Shown here piece after piece: positions 43,472 through 53,795 of a DNA stretch of 64,000 nt. The translations under genes and the position numbers were made by a program. Within the stretch, counting starts at the first letter, position 1; the number at the start of each line of letters is the position of its first letter. Origin of the DNA: Caulobacter sp. Lineage in GTDB: Bacteria > Pseudomonadota > Alphaproteobacteria > Caulobacterales > Caulobacteraceae. Under the pieces are notes generated by a model. That model made no database searches, was not told where the DNA came from, and was given only the letters and a program-made list of their open reading frames with translations. The stretch is from the NCBI GenBank assembly GCA_016125585.1, contig WGLL01000005.1, positions 62,001 through 126,000 of the forward strand, read 5' to 3'.

Positions 43472-43851
43472 AGCATCGTCTCCGTCTTGATATCGACCGC
43501 CACCTGCACGCTGGTGCAGCGGGTCAGTCGTTGTCCCGTCTCCGGGTCGCGGAATTCATAGTCTATTTTGAGGCGGTTCTCCCATTCGACGATCCCCGCA
43601 TGCACCTCGAAGGTCTGGTGCAGGCGTAGGGGCCGGGCGTATCGGAACCGCATGTCGATGATCGGCCAGCCGTAGCCGGAGGCGATCATCTCGTCGTAGC
43701 CGTAGTTGATCTTGTCCAGGATGGCGACGCGCCCCAGCTCCATGAAGCGGGGATAGTTGCCGTGCCAGACGATGTTCATCGGATCGAGGTCGTAGAAGTG
43801 GGGTCTGGTCTGGACCATCGCCGAGACGATCGCCTTCATCGGTCGCCGCAT
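43405..43851 (-). CDS. Acyl-CoA/ACP thioesterase, 4HBT hotdog fold (ApeL-like)
   Basis: 148 aa from ATG 43851 (TGATG overlap with the ammonia-lyase stop). The 4-hydroxybenzoyl-CoA-thioesterase signature DLDPMNIVWHGNYPRFMELG is complete, including the catalytic Asp. It would hydrolyse or edit acyl-ACP or -CoA intermediates. It ends 67 bp inside the LolA-like gene. Confidence 0.88.
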   Translation of the reverse strand: MRRPMKAIVSAMVQTRPHFYDLDPMNIVWHGNYPRFMELGRVAILDKINYGYDEMIASGYGWPIIDMRFRYARPLRLHQTFEVHAGIVEWENRLKIDYEFRDPETGQRLTRCTSVQVAVDIKTETMLWESPPILREKLSPWLPPASSG

Positions 43852-45428
43852 CAGTCGGCTCCGAGCCAGTCCAGGCCCCTGCCGTCGGCCAGCGCCTCGC
43901 ACAGGGCCCGCAGCGCCTTGTCGAGCGGGGCGTCCTCGTCGATGAACGGCGCCAGGTCTCCGGCCGCGGCCAGGAAGCCGCCCACCCGCGTCCCCAGTTC
44001 GGCGTCCTTCAGCCCCCCGTCGCGCAGGCGCAATCGCACCGCCTGGACACAGGCGATGATGTGGGCGGCCGCCACCTGTTCGGTCAGTTCCACCACCCGC
44101 AGGGCGTCCCGCGCGGCGATCGTCCCCATCGAGACCTTGTCCTGGTTGTGACATTCGGTGCTGCGCGAAAAGACGCTGGCCGGCATGGTCAGCTTCAGGG
44201 CCTCGGCGGTCCAGGCCGAGACGCCGATCTGAACGGCCTTGAGGCCGTGATTGATCGGCGCGCGCTCGCCGGTGGCGCCCGACAGGTTGGAGGGCAGGCC
44301 GTTGTTGTAGCGGGTGTCGACCAGCAGGGCGAGCTGGCGGTCCATCAGGTCCGCGAGGTTGGCCACCAAGGTCTTCAGACTGTCCATGACAAAGCAGATG
44401 TGCCCGCCATAGAAGTGACCGCCATGCAGGGTGCGGCCATCCTCCGGGTCGAACAGCGGGTTGTCGTTGGCGCTGTTGATCTCGGTCTCGATGATCTGGC
44501 GGAACCCGCCCAGCATGTCTTCCAGCACCCCGATGACGTGCGGCGCGCAGCGAATCGAATAGCGGTCCTGCAGACGGGTCGGTGTGTGCAGCCGGGCGAA
44601 CTCGGCCAGATCGGCGCGGATCCGGGCGCCGACGCGCATCTGCCCGGGGTGCGGCTTGGCGCTCATCAGGCGCTCGTCGAAGTGGGCCGGATTGCCCAGC
44701 AGGGCCAGGCTGGCCATGGCGGTCAGGCGGCTGGTCAGGCGCGACAGCTGCTCGGCCCGGTGGAAGGCGAGGGCGGCCAGGCCGGTCATCACCGCGGTGC
44801 CGTTCATCACCGCCAGCCCTTCCTTGGGCTTGAGGGTGATGGCGCTGAGGCCGGTCCGGGCGAAAGCCTCGGCCGAACTCATCACCTGGCCCTGGAACAG
44901 CACGTCCCGCTCCCCGGCCAGGGCCCCGGCGATGTAGGACAGGGGCGTCAGGTCGCCGCTGGCGCCGACCGAGCCTTCGGCCGGGATCAGCGGCAGGATG
45001 TCCAGCCGCAGCATGTCGCCCAGCAGCCGCACCAGGTCGAGGCTGACCCCGGACCAGCCCCGCATCAGGGTCACCAGCCGCACGGCCAACACCGCCCGGG
45101 TCTCGTGAGGCTCCAGGATCCGGCCCAGGCCGCAGCCGTGGAAACGGGTCAGATGCAGCGGCAACTCGGTCACCAGGCCGGTGGGCACGCCGCGGGTGAC
45201 GCTGTCGCCATAGCCGGTGGTGACGCCGTAGATGACGCCCTCGCGCGCCAGGGTGGCCTCGACATGGCCGGCCGAGCGGGAGATGGCGGCCAGAGCCGCT
45301 TCATCGTCGGTCAGCCTCAGAGCCACGCGGCCGGTCGACAGGGCCCAGACATCCTCGATTGTCAGGTCTGCCCCGCCAATGGCGAGACCCTGGCCGTATC
45401 GGCCGCTTGTATCGTTCACGCCGTCCAT
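43851..45428 (-). CDS. Aromatic amino acid ammonia-lyase (ApeK/TAL-like)
   Basis: 525 aa from ATG 45428, which has an AAGGGG Shine-Dalgarno. The MIO cofactor triad Ala-Ser-Gly is residues 156-158 (GSVGASGDL); catalytic Tyr67 is in VIYGVTTGYG and SGATGERAP lies further on. The specificity dyad that is SH in histidine ammonia-lyases and HL in tyrosine ammonia-lyases reads Phe96-His97 in RFHGCGLG, an intermediate pattern. It deaminates tyrosine (most likely), phenylalanine or histidine to the cinnamate-type starter of the polyene. Confidence 0.88.
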   Translation of the reverse strand: MDGVNDTSGRYGQGLAIGGADLTIEDVWALSTGRVALRLTDDEAALAAISRSAGHVEATLAREGVIYGVTTGYGDSVTRGVPTGLVTELPLHLTRFHGCGLGRILEPHETRAVLAVRLVTLMRGWSGVSLDLVRLLGDMLRLDILPLIPAEGSVGASGDLTPLSYIAGALAGERDVLFQGQVMSSAEAFARTGLSAITLKPKEGLAVMNGTAVMTGLAALAFHRAEQLSRLTSRLTAMASLALLGNPAHFDERLMSAKPHPGQMRVGARIRADLAEFARLHTPTRLQDRYSIRCAPHVIGVLEDMLGGFRQIIETEINSANDNPLFDPEDGRTLHGGHFYGGHICFVMDSLKTLVANLADLMDRQLALLVDTRYNNGLPSNLSGATGERAPINHGLKAVQIGVSAWTAEALKLTMPASVFSRSTECHNQDKVSMGTIAARDALRVVELTEQVAAAHIIACVQAVRLRLRDGGLKDAELGTRVGGFLAAAGDLAPFIDEDAPLDKALRALCEALADGRGLDWLGAD

Positions 45429-45437
45429 CCCCACCCC

Positions 45438-46352
45438 TTACAGACGCCAGAAATCATAAAAGTTGAACCATTGGAACGGGTTGGCTAGCGCCTGCTGCTC
45501 GAGTTCGGCGGCAAATCGGCTGATTGAGGCTTTTACGGCGGCTTCCCGCGTCTTGCGCGGAAAATCCAGACGATCGCTGAATTTCTTGAATTGCACCCTG
45601 TAGCGGCCCTGCCGACGGACCGCGTAGAGGCTGTAGATCGGGCATTTCAGCGCCGAAGCCAGGACGAACGGGCCGATCGGAAATGGCGCGTCCTCCCCCA
45701 GGAACGGGACCCAGACCGAAGGGCTCTTGCCCCCAGGCGCCACCCGGTCGGCCAGGATCACCGCCCAGTCGCCGTTCTCCAGGGCCGAGGACAGGATCAT
45801 CGCCGCCCCGAGTCCCAGGTCGCTGACCTCGATGATGCGGACCGCCGAGCGCGGGGCCATCCGGGCCATCAGATCGGCGAAGCGGGCCGCATTGGCGCTG
45901 TGGGCCAGGACGCTGACGCCGCGACGATCCTCAAGGGTGGCGATGGCCCGCATCACTTCCGGCACGCCCAGGTGGGCCGAGACCACCACCGCGCCCCGGG
46001 GGTCGGCCCGGGCGGCGGCGAATTCCGGGTCGTCCAGGCCATCGACCTGTTCGGGACCGATGTCCCCCAGCCAGGCCGAGAACCGGTCCAGCGCCCCGCC
46101 GGCGAAGGCGAGGGCGTGTTTCAGTCCGGTGAGGTGGTTGATCTCGCCGGTATCCGCCCCGTGCTCCCGGGCCCGGCGCAGCCATTCCAGCGAGGCCCGT
46201 CGCTGACGTCCGCCGGTGATGTAGAAGTAGACCACCAGCGGCGCGATCAGGGCCATCGACACGGTGCGGCCCAGCAGGCGGTAGACCATGGCGACAATCC
46301 ACAGTCCCGCGAACGCCCCCCGTTCTCCTGTCGACGCCCAGGTCGCCGCCAT
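45438..46352 (-). CDS. LpxL/HtrB-type acyltransferase of the cluster (C-terminal ApeJ-like)
   Basis: 304 aa from ATG 46352, after a TAAGGCG ribosome-binding site. AVVVSAHLGVPEVMRA matches the HxxxE/D motif of LPLAT acyltransferases (LpxL type). An N-terminal membrane segment (VSMALIAPLVVYFYITGG) anchors it, and the C-terminus FQWFNFYDFW is typical. In many aryl-polyene clusters this domain is fused behind a GT2 glycosyltransferase; here that GT2 is a separate gene on the other strand (47034-47783). First gene of the right arm. Confidence 0.85.
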   Translation of the reverse strand: MAATWASTGERGAFAGLWIVAMVYRLLGRTVSMALIAPLVVYFYITGGRQRRASLEWLRRAREHGADTGEINHLTGLKHALAFAGGALDRFSAWLGDIGPEQVDGLDDPEFAAARADPRGAVVVSAHLGVPEVMRAIATLEDRRGVSVLAHSANAARFADLMARMAPRSAVRIIEVSDLGLGAAMILSSALENGDWAVILADRVAPGGKSPSVWVPFLGEDAPFPIGPFVLASALKCPIYSLYAVRRQGRYRVQFKKFSDRLDFPRKTREAAVKASISRFAAELEQQALANPFQWFNFYDFWRL

Positions 46353-46561
46353 ACGCCTTACCCGCCCCCGTGGTTCCGTTCCGCTCCCGGATGTCCAGAA
46401 CCGTGCAACTTCGTCTGGACCGGGACGATTCAGCCCGATCCGGGGATGATCTAGCGCGTCGCCCGGCGCCGCGTCCACGTTGAGTCGTCGTTCCCGGCGT
46501 GTATTGTCGTCATGTGCGGTTCGCCGGACGCGGACCAGTTCAAGACTGTCGGGATCAGCTC

Positions 46562-47008
46562 ATGAAGACCTTTGCCGCCCTCCTCCTCCCCCTCGCCCTT
46601 GGCCTCGCCGCCGCCCCCGCCGTCCAGGCCGCCGGCCGCGACGATGTGATCAACTTTCCGGTCGCCGATGTGCTGAACAATCCGGAATACGCCGCAAAGC
46701 TGCCGGCCGGCGTGAAATACTACTTCGGCGACTCCCGGGCGGCCGTCAGCCGCAAGCTTGGCGAGACCCGCACCAACAAGAAGACCAACGGCTTCAACAA
46801 GACCGACAAGGCGGCCTGCGAATGGGCCATGCTCAGCGCTCTCATCGCGCTGGGCGAGGACGCCAAGGGCCGGGGCGGCAACGCCGTCGTCGGCATCAAG
46901 TCCAACTACAAGGGCAACCTGACCTCCAGCAACGACACCTACGCCTGCGGCGCGGGCAACCTGATGGTCGGCGTCGCCCTGGTCGGCGAAGTGGCTGTGG
47001 TTCGCTAA
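46562..47008 (+). CDS. Secreted YbjQ-like/excinuclease-ATPase-subunit-like small protein
   Basis: 148 aa from ATG 46562 with a signal peptide (LLLPLALGLAAAPAVQA). The mature part includes CEWAMLSALIALGEDAKGRG, GNAVVGIKSNYKGNLT and the VGVALVGEVAVV end, recalling the heavy-metal-binding DUF74/YbjQ fold with two Cys. Similar proteins are often annotated as excinuclease ATPase subunit without evidence. It is divergent from the right arm and co-directional with the GT2 gene 25 bp downstream. Confidence 0.7.
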   Translation: MKTFAALLLPLALGLAAAPAVQAAGRDDVINFPVADVLNNPEYAAKLPAGVKYYFGDSRAAVSRKLGETRTNKKTNGFNKTDKAACEWAMLSALIALGEDAKGRGGNAVVGIKSNYKGNLTSSNDTYACGAGNLMVGVALVGEVAVVR

Positions 47009-47033
47009 CGGCGACACCTGCTAGATCACCGCC

Positions 47034-47783
47034 ATGAGTTTTCGTCCATGCGCGGTGATTCCCGCCTTCAATCACTACCATCGGCTCGGCCCGGTGCTCG
47101 CCGGTCTGCGGGCGCTGGACCTGCCGGTGTTCATCATCGACGACGGCAACGTGGAGCCGGTGCGGTCCGGGCTGGCGGCGTTTCATGCGCCTGCGGCCGG
47201 GGTCACCGTCATTCGCCGGCCGAGCAACGGCGGCAAGGGCGCGGCGGTCATGGACGGCTTTCGCCACGCCGCCGAGGCCGGTTTCACCCACGCCCTGCAG
47301 ATCGACGCCGATGGTCAGCATCAGCCGGAACAGGCGGCGAAGTTCCTGGCGCTGGGCCAGGCCAATCCGGCGGCGGTGATCGCCGGGGCGGCGGTCTATG
47401 ACGACAGCGTCCCGAAGGCGCGCAAGATCGGCCGCTATGTCACCCATTTCTGGGTCTGGGTGGAGACCGCCTCCCTCGACATCCAGGACAGCCTCTGCGG
47501 CTTTCGCCTCTATCCGCTGGCCGCGACCCTGAAGATGCTGAAGTCGGAGCATATCGGAACCCGGATGCAGTTCGACACCGAGATCCTGGTGCAATTGCAC
47601 TGGCGCCGCGTGCCGGTGATCAGCGTGCCGGTCCAGGTCGTCTACCCGCCCGACAACACCTCCAACTTCGCCATGCTGGCCGACAATGTGCGGATCAGCC
47701 TGATGCATCTGGGGCTGGTGCTGCAGACGCCCTTCCGCCTGCCGCTCAAGCTGCTGCGCAAGGCGCCGCCCAGACAAGGCTGA
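47034..47783 (+). CDS. GT2 family glycosyltransferase of the aryl-polyene cluster (N-terminal ApeJ-like)
   Basis: 249 aa. CAVIPAFNHYHRLGPVL begins the GT-A fold, NGGKGAAVMDGFRHA and the metal-binding DADGQHQP (DxD) are intact, and a C-terminal hydrophobic tail is present. It matches the glycosyltransferase half of ApeJ-type GT2-acyltransferase fusions. It could add a sugar to the polyene lipid. Its 3' end overlaps the phosphopantetheinyl transferase gene, on the opposite strand, by 38 bp. Confidence 0.87.
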   Translation: MSFRPCAVIPAFNHYHRLGPVLAGLRALDLPVFIIDDGNVEPVRSGLAAFHAPAAGVTVIRRPSNGGKGAAVMDGFRHAAEAGFTHALQIDADGQHQPEQAAKFLALGQANPAAVIAGAAVYDDSVPKARKIGRYVTHFWVWVETASLDIQDSLCGFRLYPLAATLKMLKSEHIGTRMQFDTEILVQLHWRRVPVISVPVQVVYPPDNTSNFAMLADNVRISLMHLGLVLQTPFRLPLKLLRKAPPRQG

Positions 47784-48267
47784 GCACGAAGCCGGGTTCG
47801 GGAAGGGTCTGCAGCAGCCAGCCTTCTCCCACCGCCACGGGGTCGGCCGACCGGTTGGCGCCGGCGATGCGGATCAGGTCCGGAGACGGGTCGGCCCCGA
47901 AGGCCTTGAACCAGGCCTCTCCGAAGGTCCAGCCGCGAAAGAACTGTTCGGGGGTTAGGCCGGCGGCCGGGGCGCCCAGGAAGTGTTCGGCGATCTCCGC
48001 CATGCGCCGCGCCGGGTCGATCCATTCGACATCGACGCCCAGCCGCGTCACCGGCGGGCGGGCCACCGCCGCCGCGACCAGGCCGCGACCGTGGCTACGG
48101 CTGAACAGGGGCGCAGTGGGATCCAGCTCGGCCTGCAGGGCCCGGGCGGCGGCGCTTTCCAACGCCTTGCCCGGTCGCTGACCGGGGGTGACGTCGGCCA
48201 GTCGCCGCGTGGCGTAGCGGATCGCCTCAGGCGTCACGCCGGGGCGACCCGGCGGGCGATCCGGCAT
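47746..48267 (-). CDS. 4'-phosphopantetheinyl transferase (Sfp/AcpT-type)
   Basis: 173 aa (ATG 48267; GTG 48237 also possible). RLGVDVEWIDPARR is the magnesium-binding GVDxE motif, and FFRGWTFGEAWFKAFG corresponds to the W-x-x-KEA-x-x-K motif, but with Gly in place of the first Lys. It would attach phosphopantetheine to the two cluster ACPs. It follows secA on the same strand by 19 bp. The C-terminus overlaps the GT2 gene convergently. Confidence 0.78.
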   Translation of the reverse strand: MPDRPPGRPGVTPEAIRYATRRLADVTPGQRPGKALESAAARALQAELDPTAPLFSRSHGRGLVAAAVARPPVTRLGVDVEWIDPARRMAEIAEHFLGAPAAGLTPEQFFRGWTFGEAWFKAFGADPSPDLIRIAGANRSADPVAVGEGWLLQTLPEPGFVLSLVWAAPCAAA

Positions 48268-48286
48268 GGCCTGCCGGCGGGCAGGG

Positions 48287-51055
<2,769 letters not shown>

Positions 51056-51145
51056 GTAGGGGATAGGTCCGTTTGAAATGTCTGGAGCGACCGGCCGAAA
51101 TCGACCGGAACGACGTCCGAAAAACCACATCTCGGGCGCGCGGGA

Positions 51146-51172
51146 GACTTAAGCAGCGACCCCCCTTAAGTC
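51146..51172. promoter_or_regulatory. Inverted repeat between secA and the DUF4282 gene
   Basis: GACTTAAG, 11 bp, CTTAAGTC: perfect 8-bp arms in the divergent region, the only AT-rich motif there. The TTAA core recalls CtrA half-sites, but the 13-bp gap does not fit the TTAA-N7-TTAA consensus. A regulator-binding site for secA or the divergent gene is possible. Confidence 0.4.
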
Positions 51173-51279
51173 AACGCGGCCGCCCGCGACAGGGGCGCCC
51201 ATTGCCCGGCGGCTCGCGCGCTGATAGCCATGCGCTCCAAAGAGCAGCCGCGTAACTGGCCGCAGCCCAAGAGGTTGGA

Positions 51280-51675
51280 ATGCCCACGAGACCCTCCCGC
51301 AAGCAAGGCGAGACCGCCAGTGTGCTGCGCGATGTGCTGACTTTCGAGCGACTGCTGACCGGTCCGGTGATTCACCTGATCTACTGGGCGGGGCTCGGCG
51401 TCATCCTGCTGGGCGCTTTCGGCTCGATCGGCGCCGCCGTCGGCGTGGCGCTGAAGGAACAGGAGATCGTCGGCAAGCTGCTGGCCCTGCCGCTGGCCGT
51501 GGCCGGGGTGCTGGTCTGCCTGATCCTGGTGCTTCTGTGGCGGTCGTTCTGTGAATTCTATGTGGCGGTGTTCCGCATCGCCGACGACCTCAAGGCCCTG
51601 CGCGCCGCCGCCGAGGGCGAGATGGGCAAGCCGGTCAACACCGGGGCCCCGCCGCAGCGGCCCTTTGCCGGCTGA
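51280..51675 (+). CDS. DUF4282 domain-containing membrane protein
   Basis: 131 aa. VLTFERLLTGPVIHLIYWAG, then two hydrophobic helices and LWRSFCEFYVAVFRIADDL are the DUF4282 pattern (two transmembrane segments and a conserved R-x-x-C-E in the second). A Pro/Lys-rich cytoplasmic start precedes it. Envelope localisation is predicted; function is unknown. It is divergent from secA. Confidence 0.8.
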   Translation: MPTRPSRKQGETASVLRDVLTFERLLTGPVIHLIYWAGLGVILLGAFGSIGAAVGVALKEQEIVGKLLALPLAVAGVLVCLILVLLWRSFCEFYVAVFRIADDLKALRAAAEGEMGKPVNTGAPPQRPFAG

Positions 51676-51797
51676 GGCGGCCCTGGAGCTTCCGGGTCCC
51701 GCTCATCCCGGCATTGAAGCTGCGCGCCGCGCTTGACGTAAAGTTGTGTTTGTCGCCTGGGCAGCCAACCGCAGAGTGGTCGTGGTTGGAGGCGACG

Positions 51798-52289
51798 ATG
51801 ATCGGGCGGCTGTTTGCGGGTCTTCTGGGCGCGGCCCTGTTGGCGGGGTGCAACGGTCCGGCCAGCAAGGCCTGCGCGATTGACGGCGCCCGCTATGTCC
51901 TTCGGGATCACGCCTACACGGCCAGCTTTCGCGAGGTTTCCGGCGCCCTGTCGGCCCACCGGCTGATCATCGACGTTCACTCGGCGAAGGCGGGGCGGAC
52001 CTACAGCTTCACGATCAACCGCGGAAACGGCGTCGGCGACGCCACGCTCTCTCCCGTGAACGGGATGATGAACGCCACCGTGCCGCTCTACACGGTGAAC
52101 GACGCCGGGAAATTCGTCGATTATTTCGGAGACAGGACCGGCCCGGCGCCGCGCCGGTTGCTGCTGCCCACGCTCGGTCAGGCGCTGTGGTACGATATTT
52201 CCGAACTGACGAATGGCGCGACCGACCAGCGCGAGCCTATGCCGCTAGCCTTCTTTGACCGGGTCGCTTGCGGACCTGTCAGGCCCTGA
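51798..52289 (+). CDS. Lipoprotein of unknown function
   Basis: 163 aa from ATG 51798, with GGAGG upstream. The signal ends in a lipobox (AALLAGCNG). The mature part is beta-rich with two Cys (SKACAIDGARYVLRDHAY and DRVACGPVRP). A conserved VPLYTVNDAGKFVDYFG segment is visible, but no family is recognised. Its 3' end overlaps the xylanase gene convergently by 11 bp. Confidence 0.72.
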   Translation: MIGRLFAGLLGAALLAGCNGPASKACAIDGARYVLRDHAYTASFREVSGALSAHRLIIDVHSAKAGRTYSFTINRGNGVGDATLSPVNGMMNATVPLYTVNDAGKFVDYFGDRTGPAPRRLLLPTLGQALWYDISELTNGATDQREPMPLAFFDRVACGPVRP

Positions 52290-53388
52290 GCGCCGCCTCC
52301 ACCGCCCTGAACGCCGCCTTGGGCTGACCCTCTCCGTCGAAAAGTAGCGGCGCATCCGAGCGATTCTCCCGCACCAGCCAGCTTTCCGGATCGCGGACGC
52401 CCCAGATGGTGAAGGCGAACTGCTGAGCCGCGGGCAGGGCGGCGAAGGCGGTGACGGCTTCGGCGTAGAGGCGGGCCTGGGCGGCGGCCTTTTCCTCGCG
52501 GGATACGAACCAGCCGCCGGCCCGGACCAGGGAGACATCCATTTCCGAGACGTGAACCTGCAGGCCGAACCGGGCCAGGGCATTGATGGTGCGGGTCAGG
52601 GCTCCGGAGGCGAGGTCGGCGTTGCAGTGGGTCTGGCAGCCGATTGCGGTCAGGGGCGCGCCGGCCCTGAGCAGGCGCTCGATCAGCCGCTGATACTGGT
52701 CGAGCTTGGCCGGATTGCTCTCGAGATTGTAGTCGTTGATGAACAGCGGCACATCCGGGTCGGCCGCGTGGGCGACATGGAAGGCGCGGACCATGTGGTC
52801 GATCTCACCCAGGCGCTGGCTCCACAGATGGTCGCGCAGGGCCGAGCCGTCGTCGCGGACCGCCTCATTGACCACATCCCAGCCAACCGCCTGACCGCGA
52901 TAGCGGCCGACCACGGCGGTGATGTAGCGGTCATAGGCCTGGCCAAAGCTTGCCCGGCGCTCGTCAAGGCGGACGAAAGCGTCAGGCGTCTGGGCGTACC
53001 AGACCAGGGCGTGGCCGAAGAGGCGGATGCCGCGCGCCCGGGCGAAGGCGGCCATGGCGTCGGGCCGGTCGAAGCGAAAAGTCCCGTCCGGCAGGACGAT
53101 GTATTCCATCTTCATCTCCCACTCGGCGGTGATCTGGGAGAAGTGCTCGGTCAGCAGGGCGGTGTAGGCGGGGTCATCGAGAAAGCCCGCCTGGACGCAG
53201 GTTCCGATCGGGAAGGGCGCAAGCGATTTCAGCGGGGCGACCGGACCCGGCGCCGGCTGGCTGTTGGCGCGCGGGGCGCAGGCGGTCAGGGCCAGGGGGG
53301 CGGCGAGGAGGGTGCGGCGGGAAAGGGGACAGGTGGGAATTCGCCCTTCTCCCGCAAGGGGAGAAGGGACCTGGGTTGGGCGTTTCAC
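52279..53388 (-). CDS. Endo-1,4-beta-xylanase, GH10 lipoprotein
   Basis: 369 aa. Catalytic residues are visible: acid/base Glu in GWDVVNEAVRD and nucleophile Glu in QVHVSEMDVS, with LFGHALVWYAQTPDA and the INDYNLES block typical of GH10. A Tat/lipoprotein-like start (LSRRTLLAAPLALTAC) gives an LTAC lipobox. The GTG 53388 start overlaps the fliJ stop, and the first 15 codons run through a family B repeat, so the real start may be further in. It hydrolyses xylan in the envelope or outside. Confidence 0.88.
   Translation of the reverse strand: MKRPTQVPSPLAGEGRIPTCPLSRRTLLAAPLALTACAPRANSQPAPGPVAPLKSLAPFPIGTCVQAGFLDDPAYTALLTEHFSQITAEWEMKMEYIVLPDGTFRFDRPDAMAAFARARGIRLFGHALVWYAQTPDAFVRLDERRASFGQAYDRYITAVVGRYRGQAVGWDVVNEAVRDDGSALRDHLWSQRLGEIDHMVRAFHVAHAADPDVPLFINDYNLESNPAKLDQYQRLIERLLRAGAPLTAIGCQTHCNADLASGALTRTINALARFGLQVHVSEMDVSLVRAGGWFVSREEKAAAQARLYAEAVTAFAALPAAQQFAFTIWGVRDPESWLVRENRSDAPLLFDGEGQPKAAFRAVEAALRA
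53344..53368. repeat. Solitary family B palindrome inside the xylanase start
   Basis: CCCTTCTCCCGCAAGGGGAG followed by AAGGG is one arm pair of the repeat seen at 7229-7387. Here it falls in the first codons of the xylanase frame and encodes part of the peptide PSPLAGEGR. Confidence 0.65.
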
Positions 53389-53795
53389 CTGCTGGCGACC
53401 CGGCGGAGGCCCAGTTCATCCAGGGCGGCGGTTTCGCGGCGGGCGGCTTCCTTGCGAGCGGCGTTGGCGGCGCCGTCGGATACCATTTCGTATTTTTTCA
53501 GGGCCTCGAAGGCTTCGCTCAGCGCGTCGCGGGCCCCTTCTTCCTGGGCGGCGAGGCTGTCGATCTGGTCCTGCAGGGCCTTGCGGCGCTGTTTGACGCC
53601 TTCGCGGAAGCCGACCAGATACCAGCCGGCCTCGGCGTCGCCCCGGGCATTGGCCAGTTCCATCTCGGCCTCGGCCTCAAGCACGGCCATCTTCAGTTCG
53701 ATTTCGGTGCGGGCGTCGACGATGGCCGACAGGCGCTTCTGCAGATCCTCGACCTGGAAGTTGGAGATGCGGATCAGCGAGCCGATGGCCTTCAT
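53385..53795 (-). CDS. fliJ: Flagellar export chaperone FliJ-like protein
   Basis: 136 aa, almost entirely coiled-coil ([37 protein letters not shown]), as expected for FliJ, the stalk protein of the flagellar type III export ATPase. Start overlaps the end of fliI by 4 bp (ATGA), which fixes the pairing. Identification rests on size, coiled coil and fliI linkage. Confidence 0.85.
   Translation of the reverse strand: MKAIGSLIRISNFQVEDLQKRLSAIVDARTEIELKMAVLEAEAEMELANARGDAEAGWYLVGFREGVKQRRKALQDQIDSLAAQEEGARDALSEAFEALKKYEMVSDGAANAARKEAARRETAALDELGLRRVASR

Larger units (their letters stand above)
27484..48267. other. Aryl-polyene-type biosynthetic gene cluster in two converging arms
   Basis: Left arm 27578-31768 (+): chain-length factor-like KS, acyltransferase, two ACPs, membrane protein, AMP-ligase/dehydratase. 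Right arm 46352 to 35190 (-): acyltransferase, ammonia-lyase, thioesterase, LolA-like, MMPL, halogenase-like, lipoprotein, KS, dehydratase, ketoreductase, KS. GT2 and phosphopantetheinyl transferase genes flank it. The gene set and order parallel the ape genes of Enterobacteriaceae and xanthomonadin or flexirubin clusters. No O-methyltransferase gene (ApeB type) is seen. Acyl-CoA dehydrogenases and a foreign-looking cassette (31791-35101) separate the arms. Confidence 0.88.

Noticed and set aside
51146-51172. CtrA-binding site upstream of secA
   Set aside because: TTAA half-sites are 13 bp apart instead of 7, so the consensus is not met; kept only as a generic inverted repeat.
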